Shown: positions 1 to 6,634, counted from the stretch's first letter. The stretch is DNA of 10,851 bases from CAZAXU01 sp964489245 (GCA_964489245.1 CAZAXU010000053.1:1-10851); one strand, 5' to 3'. Made by a program: numbers and translations. The notes: a model not told the origin generated them from the sequence alone.

Positions 1-8
1 ATTTTTTT

Positions 9-16
9 TTAATTTG
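9..16 (+). promoter_or_regulatory. Possible -7 box for the PNGase F-like gene
   Basis: TTAATTTG matches the Bacteroidota -7 consensus TAnnTTTG at all fixed bases but one. Transcription from it would begin near base 22, leaving a leader of roughly 40 nt before the ATG at 65. The -33 element would lie outside the window, so this cannot be confirmed. It overlaps a TTG that could extend the reading frame upstream, which argues against that TTG as the start. Confidence 0.3.
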
Positions 17-64
17 AACCAAAAAAATTATACCTTAGTCCCAACCATAAAAACATCTTTTTCA

Positions 65-2353
65 ATGAAAAATTTACTATCTTTTGTATTGTTTATGTAT
101 TTTTCTATAAATATATTTTCTCAAAATACAGCAATACCACAATCTTCTTATACTGTTCAGTTTGTGAGCAGTGACAACACTAATCATCCCGCTGCACATG
201 CATTTGACGGGAATACATCAACTTGGTGGGCTTTATATAATTCCGGCGGCTATTCTCTGCCGGGCATCATTGAAGTTGATTTAGGCATAGCCCACGATAT
301 CACCGGTTTCAGTTATCTTCCTAATGCTGCAAGCCCAACTGCAAAAGCATTGGATTATGAAATTTATCTCAGTTCTGACGGTACAAACTGGGGAAATATG
401 GATGCTGCCGGAAGGTTTAATTGGACAAATGACACGGATGTTTCACTAAAAGAAGTCTATTTCGGCGCCGTATCTGCCAGATATGTAAAAGTGAAATATT
501 TATCCAATACACAAGCCGGTGATAACATTCATACGGGAGAGTTGGTTTTCTTTGAAAATCCGGGCACTGCCACCGGTCAAATCAATCAAGTTATCAATTT
601 TGAACATATTCCTTATAAAGGAAATACCTCACCCGATTTCGAAGTGCATGCCACCTCTAATTCCGGTTTGCCCGTAACTTTTGAAATTGTCTCCGGGCCG
701 GCCAGTATTAACGGGAATATCATTTCGTTATCCGGAACACCCGGAATTGTGACCGTCAAGGCGTTACAATCAGGAAATACTACTTATTATCCTGCAGAAT
801 CCATTCAATCTTTTGAAGTTCTGGACTTATCCTCCTATCATCCCACAGTCACTACACGACTCACGGAAAATTATCCGATAGAAATGCCTACACTAAAAGC
901 ATATCCCATATACATTCAAGCTTCCATAGATATTCCGGATAATCTTCTTGAAGTGCAGAATGTTTCGATTGAAATTGACGGCACTAACTATGCCACGGAA
1001 CAACGAAATAATTTATATTATTATTTGTGGACACCCTCAAGTTATGGAAATCACAGTATCAATATCACTGCGACATTGAATAATGGAAATACTACAAATA
1101 TCACTAGAAACATACAGATATCCAATAATATTTCCACTCGAACAGTCACCACTCTCGATGATGTGGTGATTCAGTTTGGAGGAACCAACAGCAGATGGTT
1201 CTATGGAACCTATACACTTCCACAATTTGTTTCCTCATATAATGACATCACAGCATATTTTCAAGTGGAATGTCCCAATATCTCCGGAGGATGTGACGAT
1301 TGGGATCGGGTTGCTTTTGTCGATGTCAAAGCTCCTGACGGAAACTGGATTCAGTTGTTCCGATATATCACCCCCTATGGAGTTGCCTGTAGCCACCAAC
1401 TAAATGTCACCGATTATATGTCTCTTCTTCAAGGAGAAGTGGAATTCAGGGTTTTTATAGATACTTGGGGAACAGGCGGATGGCAATTAACACTGAACTT
1501 GGAATATACACAAGGAACTCCCACCTATGCATATAGCTCGGTGGAAGAAGTTTGGGACAATCAATACGCCTTTGGCGACCCTGCTAATTTGCATTCCGTA
1601 GAAACATACCAAACCAATATTAATGCCGGTGTTCAATCTTCTCATCTCAGATTATCCAGTACGGGACATGGCTGGGGAGTAAACAACTCCAACAATGCTG
1701 CCGAGTTTTTCAATGCAACACATTATATCAATGTGAATGGCAACCAAACGTTTACGCAGCATTTATGGACAAATTGCTCTCCCAATCCTGATAATTGTAC
1801 GGGACAACACGGAACTTGGTACTATAATCGAGCAGGATGGTGCCCGGGAACTATTCCACATCCAAACAATTTTGATTTATCTGCATTTATTGGTTCTCAT
1901 ATCGATTTAGACTACCGTTTTCATCCTTCATATATGGACAACTGTCATCCCAACAATCCCAATTGTGTTTCAGGAACAACCTGTCCTAATTGCAATGCCG
2001 GTTATAATCCTTTCTATATCGTAGATGCCCAAATCATCAATCAAAGCAATCAACCCATTGTTTACGGTGCACCCTTAGGAATTGATTTTACCGATAATAT
2101 TAAGATTTATAATCTGAAATTATTTCCAAACCCTTCAGACGGGCAATTTTATATTCAATCTGATAATTTTATAGGAATGACAAGACTGAGTATCAATTCT
2201 ATAGAAGGAAAACTCATCAAAACATATTTTTTCAAATCTTCTGATGATTTAAACAATTATAGATTCAACCTGAGAAAAATTCCTAAAGGGATATACTTTA
2301 TCAACATTGAGAATGCTGCAGGAACCGGATCAAAAAAACTAATTATCAGGTGA
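65..2353 (+). CDS. Secreted PNGase F-like peptide-N-glycosidase with F5/8C domain and T9SS sorting tail
   Basis: This is probably an extracellular or surface enzyme that releases N-linked glycans from glycoproteins (Asn to Asp hydrolysis). Start: the ATG at 65 begins a clean signal peptide (MKNLLSFVLF...NIFSQ, cut near residue 20). The frame stays open upstream to a TTG at 14, but that would bury the signal. Domains, in 762-residue numbering: F5/8 type C (discoidin) about 23-164, two Ig-like segments about 171-254 and 258-354, PNGase F N-domain about 361-483, PNGase F C-domain about 484-661, and a type A T9SS C-terminal domain about 680-762 (LFPNPSDGQFYI, then PKGIYFINI). By recall alignment with Elizabethkingia PNGase F, D60 is D414 (CDDWDR), E206 is E547 and W191 is W537. 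E118 is replaced by D466 and W207 by F548. Cys pairs 403/410 and 571/593 match C51-C56 and C231-C252; C204-C208 is absent. Four extra Cys lie at 627-643. Family assignment is secure; activity is inferred. Confidence 0.9.
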   Translation: MKNLLSFVLFMYFSINIFSQNTAIPQSSYTVQFVSSDNTNHPAAHAFDGNTSTWWALYNSGGYSLPGIIEVDLGIAHDITGFSYLPNAASPTAKALDYEIYLSSDGTNWGNMDAAGRFNWTNDTDVSLKEVYFGAVSARYVKVKYLSNTQAGDNIHTGELVFFENPGTATGQINQVINFEHIPYKGNTSPDFEVHATSNSGLPVTFEIVSGPASINGNIISLSGTPGIVTVKALQSGNTTYYPAESIQSFEVLDLSSYHPTVTTRLTENYPIEMPTLKAYPIYIQASIDIPDNLLEVQNVSIEIDGTNYATEQRNNLYYYLWTPSSYGNHSINITATLNNGNTTNITRNIQISNNISTRTVTTLDDVVIQFGGTNSRWFYGTYTLPQFVSSYNDITAYFQVECPNISGGCDDWDRVAFVDVKAPDGNWIQLFRYITPYGVACSHQLNVTDYMSLLQGEVEFRVFIDTWGTGGWQLTLNLEYTQGTPTYAYSSVEEVWDNQYAFGDPANLHSVETYQTNINAGVQSSHLRLSSTGHGWGVNNSNNAAEFFNATHYINVNGNQTFTQHLWTNCSPNPDNCTGQHGTWYYNRAGWCPGTIPHPNNFDLSAFIGSHIDLDYRFHPSYMDNCHPNNPNCVSGTTCPNCNAGYNPFYIVDAQIINQSNQPIVYGAPLGIDFTDNIKIYNLKLFPNPSDGQFYIQSDNFIGMTRLSINSIEGKLIKTYFFKSSDDLNNYRFNLRKIPKGIYFINIENAAGTGSKKLIIR

Positions 2354-2371
2354 TTATAAGGTTTCTAAAAT

Positions 2372-2406
2372 AAAAAATATCGGAATATATAATTCCGATA
2401 TTTTTT
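2372..2406. terminator. Bidirectional intrinsic terminator between convergent genes
   Basis: A perfect 15-bp inverted repeat (2372-2386 and 2392-2406) with a 5-nt ATATA loop. Its core is TATCGGAAT/ATTCCGATA, flanked by six A and six T, so the hairpin is followed by a U run when read from either strand. It sits 18 nt after the stop of the PNGase-like gene and 19 nt after the stop of the leftward PAS gene, so it can serve both. Confidence 0.85.
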
Positions 2407-2425
2407 ATTTTTAAGTTTTTATTGT

Positions 2426-3091
2426 TTATTTGCCAAACAACCTTGCAAAAAAACCTTTTTTTGGTTTTACTTGCTGATCTCTTTCAAATTTTGAAATATA
2501 ACCATCCTTACAGTTGGTCAAATCTTCATCTGTTACTTCTGATTTCAGATAGTTTTCAATCATTTCTTTATCTCCTCCGAAAAGACTTTCCACATAATCA
2601 TGAAAATCTATTTTATTTTTTTTCAACCAGTCGTTTAAATATTTTTCAGATTCTTCCATTCCGCCTTGTTCCTCCAGAGAAAGTAAAGTTTTGTATAGTT
2701 TGGAAATTTCATCTTTAACCGTTTGCGGAACTGCTTTCCTTCGTGCATAATACCCGGTGATATTGCCCGTTTCATCTCTTAAAGTATGGAAATTTGTAAT
2801 CACCCAATAATACCTGCCGTCTTTTGCCAAATTCTTGATAATGGCGCGCATATCATTGCCTTTTCCAAGCTCATCCCAAAGCAATTTAAAAATGACCTTA
2901 GGCATATCCGGATGACGGATAACATTGTGGGCAAAACCGAGTAATTCTTTTTCCTTATATCCTGCAATATCCATAAAATAATCATTTACAAATCTGATAA
3001 TACCCTTTTCATCAGTCCTGCTAACAATTGTTCTTTTAGGGCTTACAGTGATTTCTATGTCTTTCGGTGTGGGTTTTATTGGTTTTTTCAT
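2426..3091 (-). CDS. Stand-alone PAS domain protein, Aer-like
   Basis: A 221-residue soluble protein with no signal peptide or membrane span. Residues about 20-120 form one PAS domain (PAS_3 type). It is very close in pattern to the N-terminal FAD-binding PAS domain of the aerotaxis receptor Aer: SRTDEKGIIRFVND, then HNVIRHPDMPK (55-65) and KNLAKDGRYYWV (86-97). In Aer the region around RHPD takes part in FAD binding and redox sensing, so a flavin-bound redox or oxygen sensor is plausible here. No HAMP, MCP, kinase, GGDEF or DNA-binding domain follows. Instead there is an acidic, probably helical stretch (about 125-200) and a basic-hydrophobic tail (KPKKGFFARLFGK). That tail could bind membrane or a partner; this is inference. 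The gene is monocistronic by layout: 93 nt separate it from the methyltransferase gene upstream, and a terminator follows. Its partner protein is unknown. Confidence 0.85.
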   Translation of the reverse strand: MKKPIKPTPKDIEITVSPKRTIVSRTDEKGIIRFVNDYFMDIAGYKEKELLGFAHNVIRHPDMPKVIFKLLWDELGKGNDMRAIIKNLAKDGRYYWVITNFHTLRDETGNITGYYARRKAVPQTVKDEISKLYKTLLSLEEQGGMEESEKYLNDWLKKNKIDFHDYVESLFGGDKEMIENYLKSEVTDEDLTNCKDGYISKFERDQQVKPKKGFFARLFGK

Positions 3092-3107
3092 CTGCTTATA
3101 TTTTAGG

Positions 3108-3115
3108 CAAAGTTA
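3108..3115 (-). promoter_or_regulatory. -7 box candidate for the PAS gene
   Basis: Read on the minus strand this is TAACTTTG, a full match to the Bacteroidota -7 consensus TAnnTTTG. It lies 16 nt before the ATG of the PAS gene, giving a leader of only about 10 nt. I see no good TTTG -33 element at the usual distance; a 12-nt AT palindrome (3129-3140) occupies that region instead. Confidence 0.4.
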
Positions 3116-3184
3116 TTAAATTCTCCGGATTATTAATAATGATTATAAATAAAATTCAGAACCGAACAAAGCTTCAGCTATTTG

Positions 3185-3976
3185 CTATCGCCTGACAATA
3201 AAACGTTCTTTGAATTGTTCTTTTCTAAAAAAAACAAACCCCCAATGAAAAGTATCAATTGTTTGGCGTACTTGTCTATGATTTTTAATTTCAGCCCAAG
3301 CGTTTTTCATTTCATCTGACCAATAGATATCATCAAGAATCAGAACCGTATCGTTATGCACATGACGTAATATTTTTTCAAAATAGCGCATACTGGGTTC
3401 GTAACGATGATTTCCATCCATAAAAACAAAATCGAACTGCTGATTCAATTGACTGATTTCATCTAAATATGTATCAAAATCACTCAAAATCAAGTTGATA
3501 TTTTCAAGCTTAAATCGGTTGAAATAAGACTTGGAGATATTCAAAATGCTTTCACTTCCCTCTACTGTATCTATTTTTGTTTCAGGATTTGCCAATGCCA
3601 TGCTCATCGTTGCTTTTCCCAAAGAAGTGCCCAATTCCAAAATCTGTTTCGGCTTAAAATATTTGACCAACCTATACAAAAGTTTCATTTCTGCGGAGTC
3701 GCTTCCGGCGATTTTGGATATTTTGTTTATTTTTCTTTTTTCAGAACGAAATTTTTTAGAGCCTGCACCCAAATCATTCACCAAAATCTCACGTCTATCC
3801 TTTGCTAACTCAGCTTGATATTGCTTTAAGATTTGATAATCGGCATATATTTTTTTATCATAGAAACACTTTGTGACCAGACTGTATATAAACGGAGAGT
3901 GCAGCCCGTGCGCATTAGTGGATTGCAAGAGAAAATAAAAATAATCTTTGAGCAATTGTATTCTATTCTTTTCCAT
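3185..3976 (-). CDS. Class I SAM-dependent methyltransferase (substrate unknown)
   Basis: A 263-residue cytosolic methyltransferase with a Rossmann core at about 105-220. The SAM-binding motif I is ILELGTSLGKATMSMA (112-127), an acidic residue ends the second strand (DTVEGSE, 136-142), and the later motifs are FDFVFMDGNHRYE (181-193) and VLILDDIYWSDEM (211-223). The core resembles O-methyltransferase/Methyltransf_24 proteins. Before it lies an N-terminal region with NAHGLHSPFIY (21-31) and a second glycine-rich stretch, VNDLGAGSKKF (66-76). I recall this arrangement from Bacteroidota proteins of similar length with no assigned substrate. The start codon lies inside the end of the upstream dehydrogenase gene (14-nt overlap, different frame), so the two are almost certainly cotranscribed and translationally coupled. 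The fold assignment is sure; the methylated substrate cannot be read from sequence. Confidence 0.88.
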   Translation of the reverse strand: MEKNRIQLLKDYFYFLLQSTNAHGLHSPFIYSLVTKCFYDKKIYADYQILKQYQAELAKDRREILVNDLGAGSKKFRSEKRKINKISKIAGSDSAEMKLLYRLVKYFKPKQILELGTSLGKATMSMALANPETKIDTVEGSESILNISKSYFNRFKLENINLILSDFDTYLDEISQLNQQFDFVFMDGNHRYEPSMRYFEKILRHVHNDTVLILDDIYWSDEMKNAWAEIKNHRQVRQTIDTFHWGFVFFRKEQFKERFIVRR

Positions 3977-5177
3977 CTACATAATCTTGCAGATATGAGA
4001 ATCTTTCTGTTAGTTTTCCATCTCCGGTTGTCATGGCGGCTCTTGCCAAAATGCCATCTTTATCACCATTGCCAAACGCCGGAATGATGTATTTGACAAA
4101 CATGCTTCCAAAACCTTCAGACGCATCACGAGCAATTTCATTGGGCAAATTGTCAACTGTCATGCAAGCAATGGCATGCTCATTATGAAAATCAGTCTCC
4201 TTTCCCGTTGCCGGATCATATCCGTAAACCGGATTGGCAATGCTTGAAGCTTTGATGGTTGTCACCACAGGACCTGCGATATCACAACTAATATCTCCTA
4301 CTACTTTTATTGCATTATCAGAAGATTGCACCTGTTCTTTTGTAAAAATATAAGGCGCTCCCCTGCCATAGAAATGTCCGGCAATATAGACATCCGCAAC
4401 TTTTGTAAATCGTTCAAAATTTCCCTCGTAGTATTCAGGATGAGTGAAAAAATCTTGAAATTCGAAATCTTTTCCGTCTTTACGCTTGTTATACTCATCT
4501 GCGTCGATTTGAACATAAACCGGTTCTTCGAAAGTTTGGTGAAGAAATTCATCTGTACTAACTTCTCTAATCGGGATTGTGTCCAGAATTTCTTTGGCGC
4601 CATTGCCAACTCTGCCCTTTCCTGTCAGCACAATTTTTATGGCGGGTAATTTTGATTTGATTTCTTTAAGTTTTTCTATTAAATGTTGCTTATCCTTCAA
4701 ATCTATTGCTTTAGGGATTTCAAATAAGCCCGATTTCAGTCCATAAGTTCTGATGGTATTATAGGCTCCTACAACGCCCGCATAATATCCGAATGCCACC
4801 AGACGAATACCTTTTTCATCTATGATGGTTTCATGGTCATACAACACAATATGCTTGTCTAAAATGGCTTGTAGCAGTTTTCTGTTGTAGGGCTGTTTTT
4901 TGATGGTATGTGAAAAGAAAAAATATTTTTTATTCGGAATCAAAGCATTAATCGGCACTTCTTTCACACCGAGTAAAACATCTGCATCCGAGACATCATC
5001 AACCAGTTGTAAACCTTGATTTTCATATTCCTTGTCTGAAAAATCTCTGCCTTCTGAACGTTCAACAATAATTTCCAATTCCTTACATTTATCCACTAAT
5101 TCTTTGGCTTGGTGCGGTGTCAAGACCACTCTCCTATCAGGTGGATTTTTTCTTTCTTTTATCAATGCTATCTTCAT
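3963..5177 (-). CDS. Alanine dehydrogenase/saccharopine dehydrogenase-superfamily NAD(P)-dependent oxidoreductase
   Basis: A 404-residue cytosolic enzyme of the AlaDh/PNT superfamily. The N-terminal catalytic half opens with MKIALIKERKNPPDRRVVLTP, and the dinucleotide-binding half carries GKGRVG (186-191). Two features point away from ordinary alanine dehydrogenase towards the lysine-forming saccharopine dehydrogenase (Lys1) and lysine-ketoglutarate reductase (AASS N-terminal) branch. First, K72 (LLGVKE) and H90 (FFFSHTIKKQ) sit where the catalytic Lys and His of yeast Lys1 lie. Second, the C-terminal stretch VGDISCDIAG (293-302) and MTVDNLPNEIARDASEGFG (339-357) closely follows the AASS pattern. 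Likely chemistry is NAD(P)-linked reductive amination or its reverse at an amino-acid/2-oxoacid pair; the exact substrate is uncertain. It is the first gene of a two-gene unit with the overlapping methyltransferase, apparently driven from the promoter at 5241-5272. Automated labels such as alanine dehydrogenase should be treated with care. Confidence 0.85.
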   Translation of the reverse strand: MKIALIKERKNPPDRRVVLTPHQAKELVDKCKELEIIVERSEGRDFSDKEYENQGLQLVDDVSDADVLLGVKEVPINALIPNKKYFFFSHTIKKQPYNRKLLQAILDKHIVLYDHETIIDEKGIRLVAFGYYAGVVGAYNTIRTYGLKSGLFEIPKAIDLKDKQHLIEKLKEIKSKLPAIKIVLTGKGRVGNGAKEILDTIPIREVSTDEFLHQTFEEPVYVQIDADEYNKRKDGKDFEFQDFFTHPEYYEGNFERFTKVADVYIAGHFYGRGAPYIFTKEQVQSSDNAIKVVGDISCDIAGPVVTTIKASSIANPVYGYDPATGKETDFHNEHAIACMTVDNLPNEIARDASEGFGSMFVKYIIPAFGNGDKDGILARAAMTTGDGKLTERFSYLQDYVDGKE

Positions 5178-5240
5178 AGGCTCCTAGATTGTCTTTTGGG
5201 GTTAATTTTTTGTTTTATTTTTAATAATTGACATTTAGCG

Positions 5241-5272
5241 CCAAGGTAAAATATTTAGAATTAAAATCCAAA
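5241..5272 (-). promoter_or_regulatory. Promoter candidate for the dehydrogenase-methyltransferase operon
   Basis: On the minus strand there is TTTG (5269-5272), a 20-nt spacer, then TACCTTGG (5241-5248), one base off the Bacteroidota -7 consensus TAnnTTTG. Spacing fits the phylum's -33/-7 arrangement. The predicted start of transcription is near 5235, leaving a leader of about 55-60 nt before the ATG at 5177. Confidence 0.4.
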
Positions 5273-5284
5273 AAAAATAAAATA

Positions 5285-5332
5285 TAGCTCCTAAAGCTTT
5301 ACTTGTATATTGTAGCTCTTGAAGGCTTTACT
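5285..5332. repeat. Imperfect direct repeat of about 20 nt between the dehydrogenase operon and ssrA
   Basis: TAGCTCCTAAAGCTTTACTTG starting at 5285 recurs with a few changes and a one-base insertion as TAGCTCTTGAAGGCTTTACT starting at 5313. The units are 28 bases apart, a little under three helical turns. They lie upstream of the dehydrogenase promoter and well before the ssrA -7 box. They could be a paired binding site or a decayed duplication; the sequence does not decide. Confidence 0.45.
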
Positions 5333-5434
5333 CTTTGATGTTCTATTTAGCATTTTTACAAATAGAAATGAAAGATCACTAAAACGGCATAAAATTTGAT
5401 AGTATATTGATGTAGTTTAAAACAAAAATTATTA

Positions 5435-5442
5435 TAAATTTG
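5435..5442 (+). promoter_or_regulatory. -7 box of ssrA
   Basis: TAAATTTG is a full match to the Bacteroidota -7 consensus TAnnTTTG and ends 14 bases before the first base of the mature tmRNA. That predicts a short 5' leader (about ten bases), which RNase P would remove. The nearest TTG upstream (5407-5409) is 25 bases away, longer than usual for a -33 element. Confidence 0.6.
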
Positions 5443-5456
5443 CAGTCATCAATTCA

Positions 5457-5856
5457 GGGGTCGACTGGATTTGACAGCAAGGTTCATTGATATGTAAGCA
5501 TGTCGAGCGCTGATATACAGCTCGTAAATCTCATGTTTCAAACTTTTAGACGGCGAAAATGAATTCGCTCTTGCTGCATAATCCTGAATTATAGTACGGA
5601 TTGTGCCACGTTCTGACAAGGTCAGAAGGCAGGAAGTCCTTCGAAAGCCCTGACTTATGGCGTTCGGTTTAAGGGCTTCGTAAAAATAAGTCTAGGAACA
5701 AAATTACTATGGTTTTGTTCTGAAATCTAAAACATAGTTAAGCTTTGTTCGGTCTGTTTGCGGACTAGTTCAAGGTCGAAAATTAACTGCAAACTAAGCA
5801 TGTAGAAAGCATAGCATTGGCTTGTTTGGACGAGGGTTCGATTCCCTCCGACTCCA
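5457..5856 (+). ncRNA. ssrA: Transfer-messenger RNA (tmRNA)
   Basis: A one-piece tmRNA of about 400 nt that rescues ribosomes stalled on broken mRNA and tags the nascent chain for proteolysis. The ends pair as the tRNA-like acceptor stem: GGGGTCG (5457-5463) with CGACTCC (5849-5855), including one G-U pair. The 5' part reads GGGGTCGACTGGATTTGACA, and the T-arm GGTTCGATTCC lies near the 3' end (5836-5846). The reading frame at 5552-5581 encodes the tag; G/C-richer paired stretches after it fit the usual downstream pseudoknots. The discriminator is A5856 and the next bases are CAA, so CCA is not encoded and must be added enzymatically. It has its own -7 box and a terminator immediately downstream. 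Confidence 0.97.
5552..5581 (+). other. tmRNA proteolysis tag reading frame
   Basis: GGC GAA AAT GAA TTC GCT CTT GCT GCA TAA gives GENEFALAA. With the alanine carried by the tmRNA itself, the full tag is AGENEFALAA. The resume codon GGC follows TAGAC, placed like the pentamer before the resume codon in other tmRNAs. The ALAA end is the ClpXP-type degron. Confidence 0.93.
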
Positions 5857-5857
5857 C

Positions 5858-5890
5858 AAAAAAAGCAACTCGTTTTGAGTTGCTTTTTTT
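5858..5890. terminator. Intrinsic terminator of ssrA, probably bidirectional
   Basis: A perfect 14-bp stem (5858-5871 with 5877-5890) and a 5-nt GTTTT loop. The core is GCAACTC/GAGTTGC, flanked by seven A and seven T. It begins within two bases of the mature 3' end of the tmRNA. Read leftwards it also offers a U run, and it lies 33 nt beyond the stop of the SIMPL gene, so it probably ends that transcript as well. Confidence 0.92.
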
Positions 5891-5923
5891 ATAATGACCA
5901 ATAACTTTCTTCCACTTCTCAAT

Positions 5924-6634
5924 TTATTCCGTGATTTCAAATCTCACTAATATTGAATATTCCAGTTTGATTTTTTCAAACTCTAGTTCATAGTTTTGTT
6001 TTAGTTTGATGGAATATCCTCTGGCAACAACATTTGACATTTCCTGACGGCGTTTATAATTTGTGCCGTAAACCGGATTGCCTAATTCTTGAATATAGAT
6101 TGCTTTTCCTATGTTCTGACCTATTGCTTTTGTCAGTGATTGCGCTTTCTCTTTTGCCGCTCTAATCGCTTTTATCTTGACTTCTGACACAAACTTTCGG
6201 ATATCGGAATGTTTAACTTTTTCAACCGAAATATTTGAAATTTCCAATGGTTCAAGAACTTGAAAAACTTTTCCGACCATTTTTGCTTCACTTACTTTCA
6301 GTTGATATTCTTTTATTGAATTAACTCTTGATCTTTTTATCCAATAGCTTCTAAAATTGCTTATCATATCCCTGATTACAAGATTTTTCGAAACATCTAT
6401 TCCAATTCCCGCAAGTTTTTCAATCATTGATTTCTCTATCTCATCAAGATCTTTTTTTCTTTTAAAATCTTTTTCATCAATCCTAATTTTCAGATAGATT
6501 TCATTAGGGACTATTTCCGTTTCTGCCTTTCCTGTCACCTCTATAAAGTTTTGATCAATAAAATTTTTTGTTCCTGTTTGAGAGAAAGACTTTAAAGAAA
6601 AAATCACAAATGTGATTAGAATTACTTTTTTCAT
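5924..6634 (-). CDS. Exported SIMPL-domain (DUF541) protein
   Basis: A 236-residue protein with an N-terminal signal peptide (MKKVILITFVIFSLKSFSQ, cut near residue 19), so periplasmic or outer-surface. The SIMPL domain (PF04402) fills nearly the whole mature chain. It has the opening IEVTGKAETEIVPNEIYLKI (31-50), the helical stretch AIRAAKEKAQSLTKAIGQNIG (156-176) that is the best-kept part of the family, and a closing beta strand (SILVRFEI, 227-234). SIMPL proteins include Brucella BP26 and E. coli YggE; some form oligomeric rings, and YggE has been linked to oxidative stress, but the biochemical role is unsettled. The mature chain is rich in Lys and Arg. The gene stands alone, with a possible promoter about 150 nt upstream and the ssrA terminator beyond its stop. 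Confidence 0.9.
   Translation of the reverse strand: MKKVILITFVIFSLKSFSQTGTKNFIDQNFIEVTGKAETEIVPNEIYLKIRIDEKDFKRKKDLDEIEKSMIEKLAGIGIDVSKNLVIRDMISNFRSYWIKRSRVNSIKEYQLKVSEAKMVGKVFQVLEPLEISNISVEKVKHSDIRKFVSEVKIKAIRAAKEKAQSLTKAIGQNIGKAIYIQELGNPVYGTNYKRRQEMSNVVARGYSIKLKQNYELEFEKIKLEYSILVRFEITE

Noticed and set aside
14..64. TTG start extending the PNGase-like protein by 17 residues
   Set aside because: It would put a polar stretch before the signal peptide and overlaps the likely -7 box; the ATG at 65 fits better.
2422..2718. Open frame of 98 codons on the + strand
   Set aside because: It overlaps the PAS gene antisense, begins just after a terminator, and reads as low-complexity Leu/Phe typical of reversed Lys/Glu coding.
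3129..3140. 12-nt perfect palindrome ATTATTAATAAT upstream of the PAS gene
   Set aside because: It is made only of A and T in a very AT-rich gap, so chance is likely; it is noted in the promoter entry but not claimed as an operator.
4326..4649. Open frame of 107 codons on the + strand
   Set aside because: It is antisense to the nucleotide-binding half of the saccharopine/alanine dehydrogenase-like gene and shows no protein pattern.
5341..5367. 8-bp inverted repeat TTCTATTT/AAATAGAA with an 11-nt loop
   Set aside because: It is a weak AT stem with a large loop and no U run; not convincing as a terminator or regulatory hairpin.
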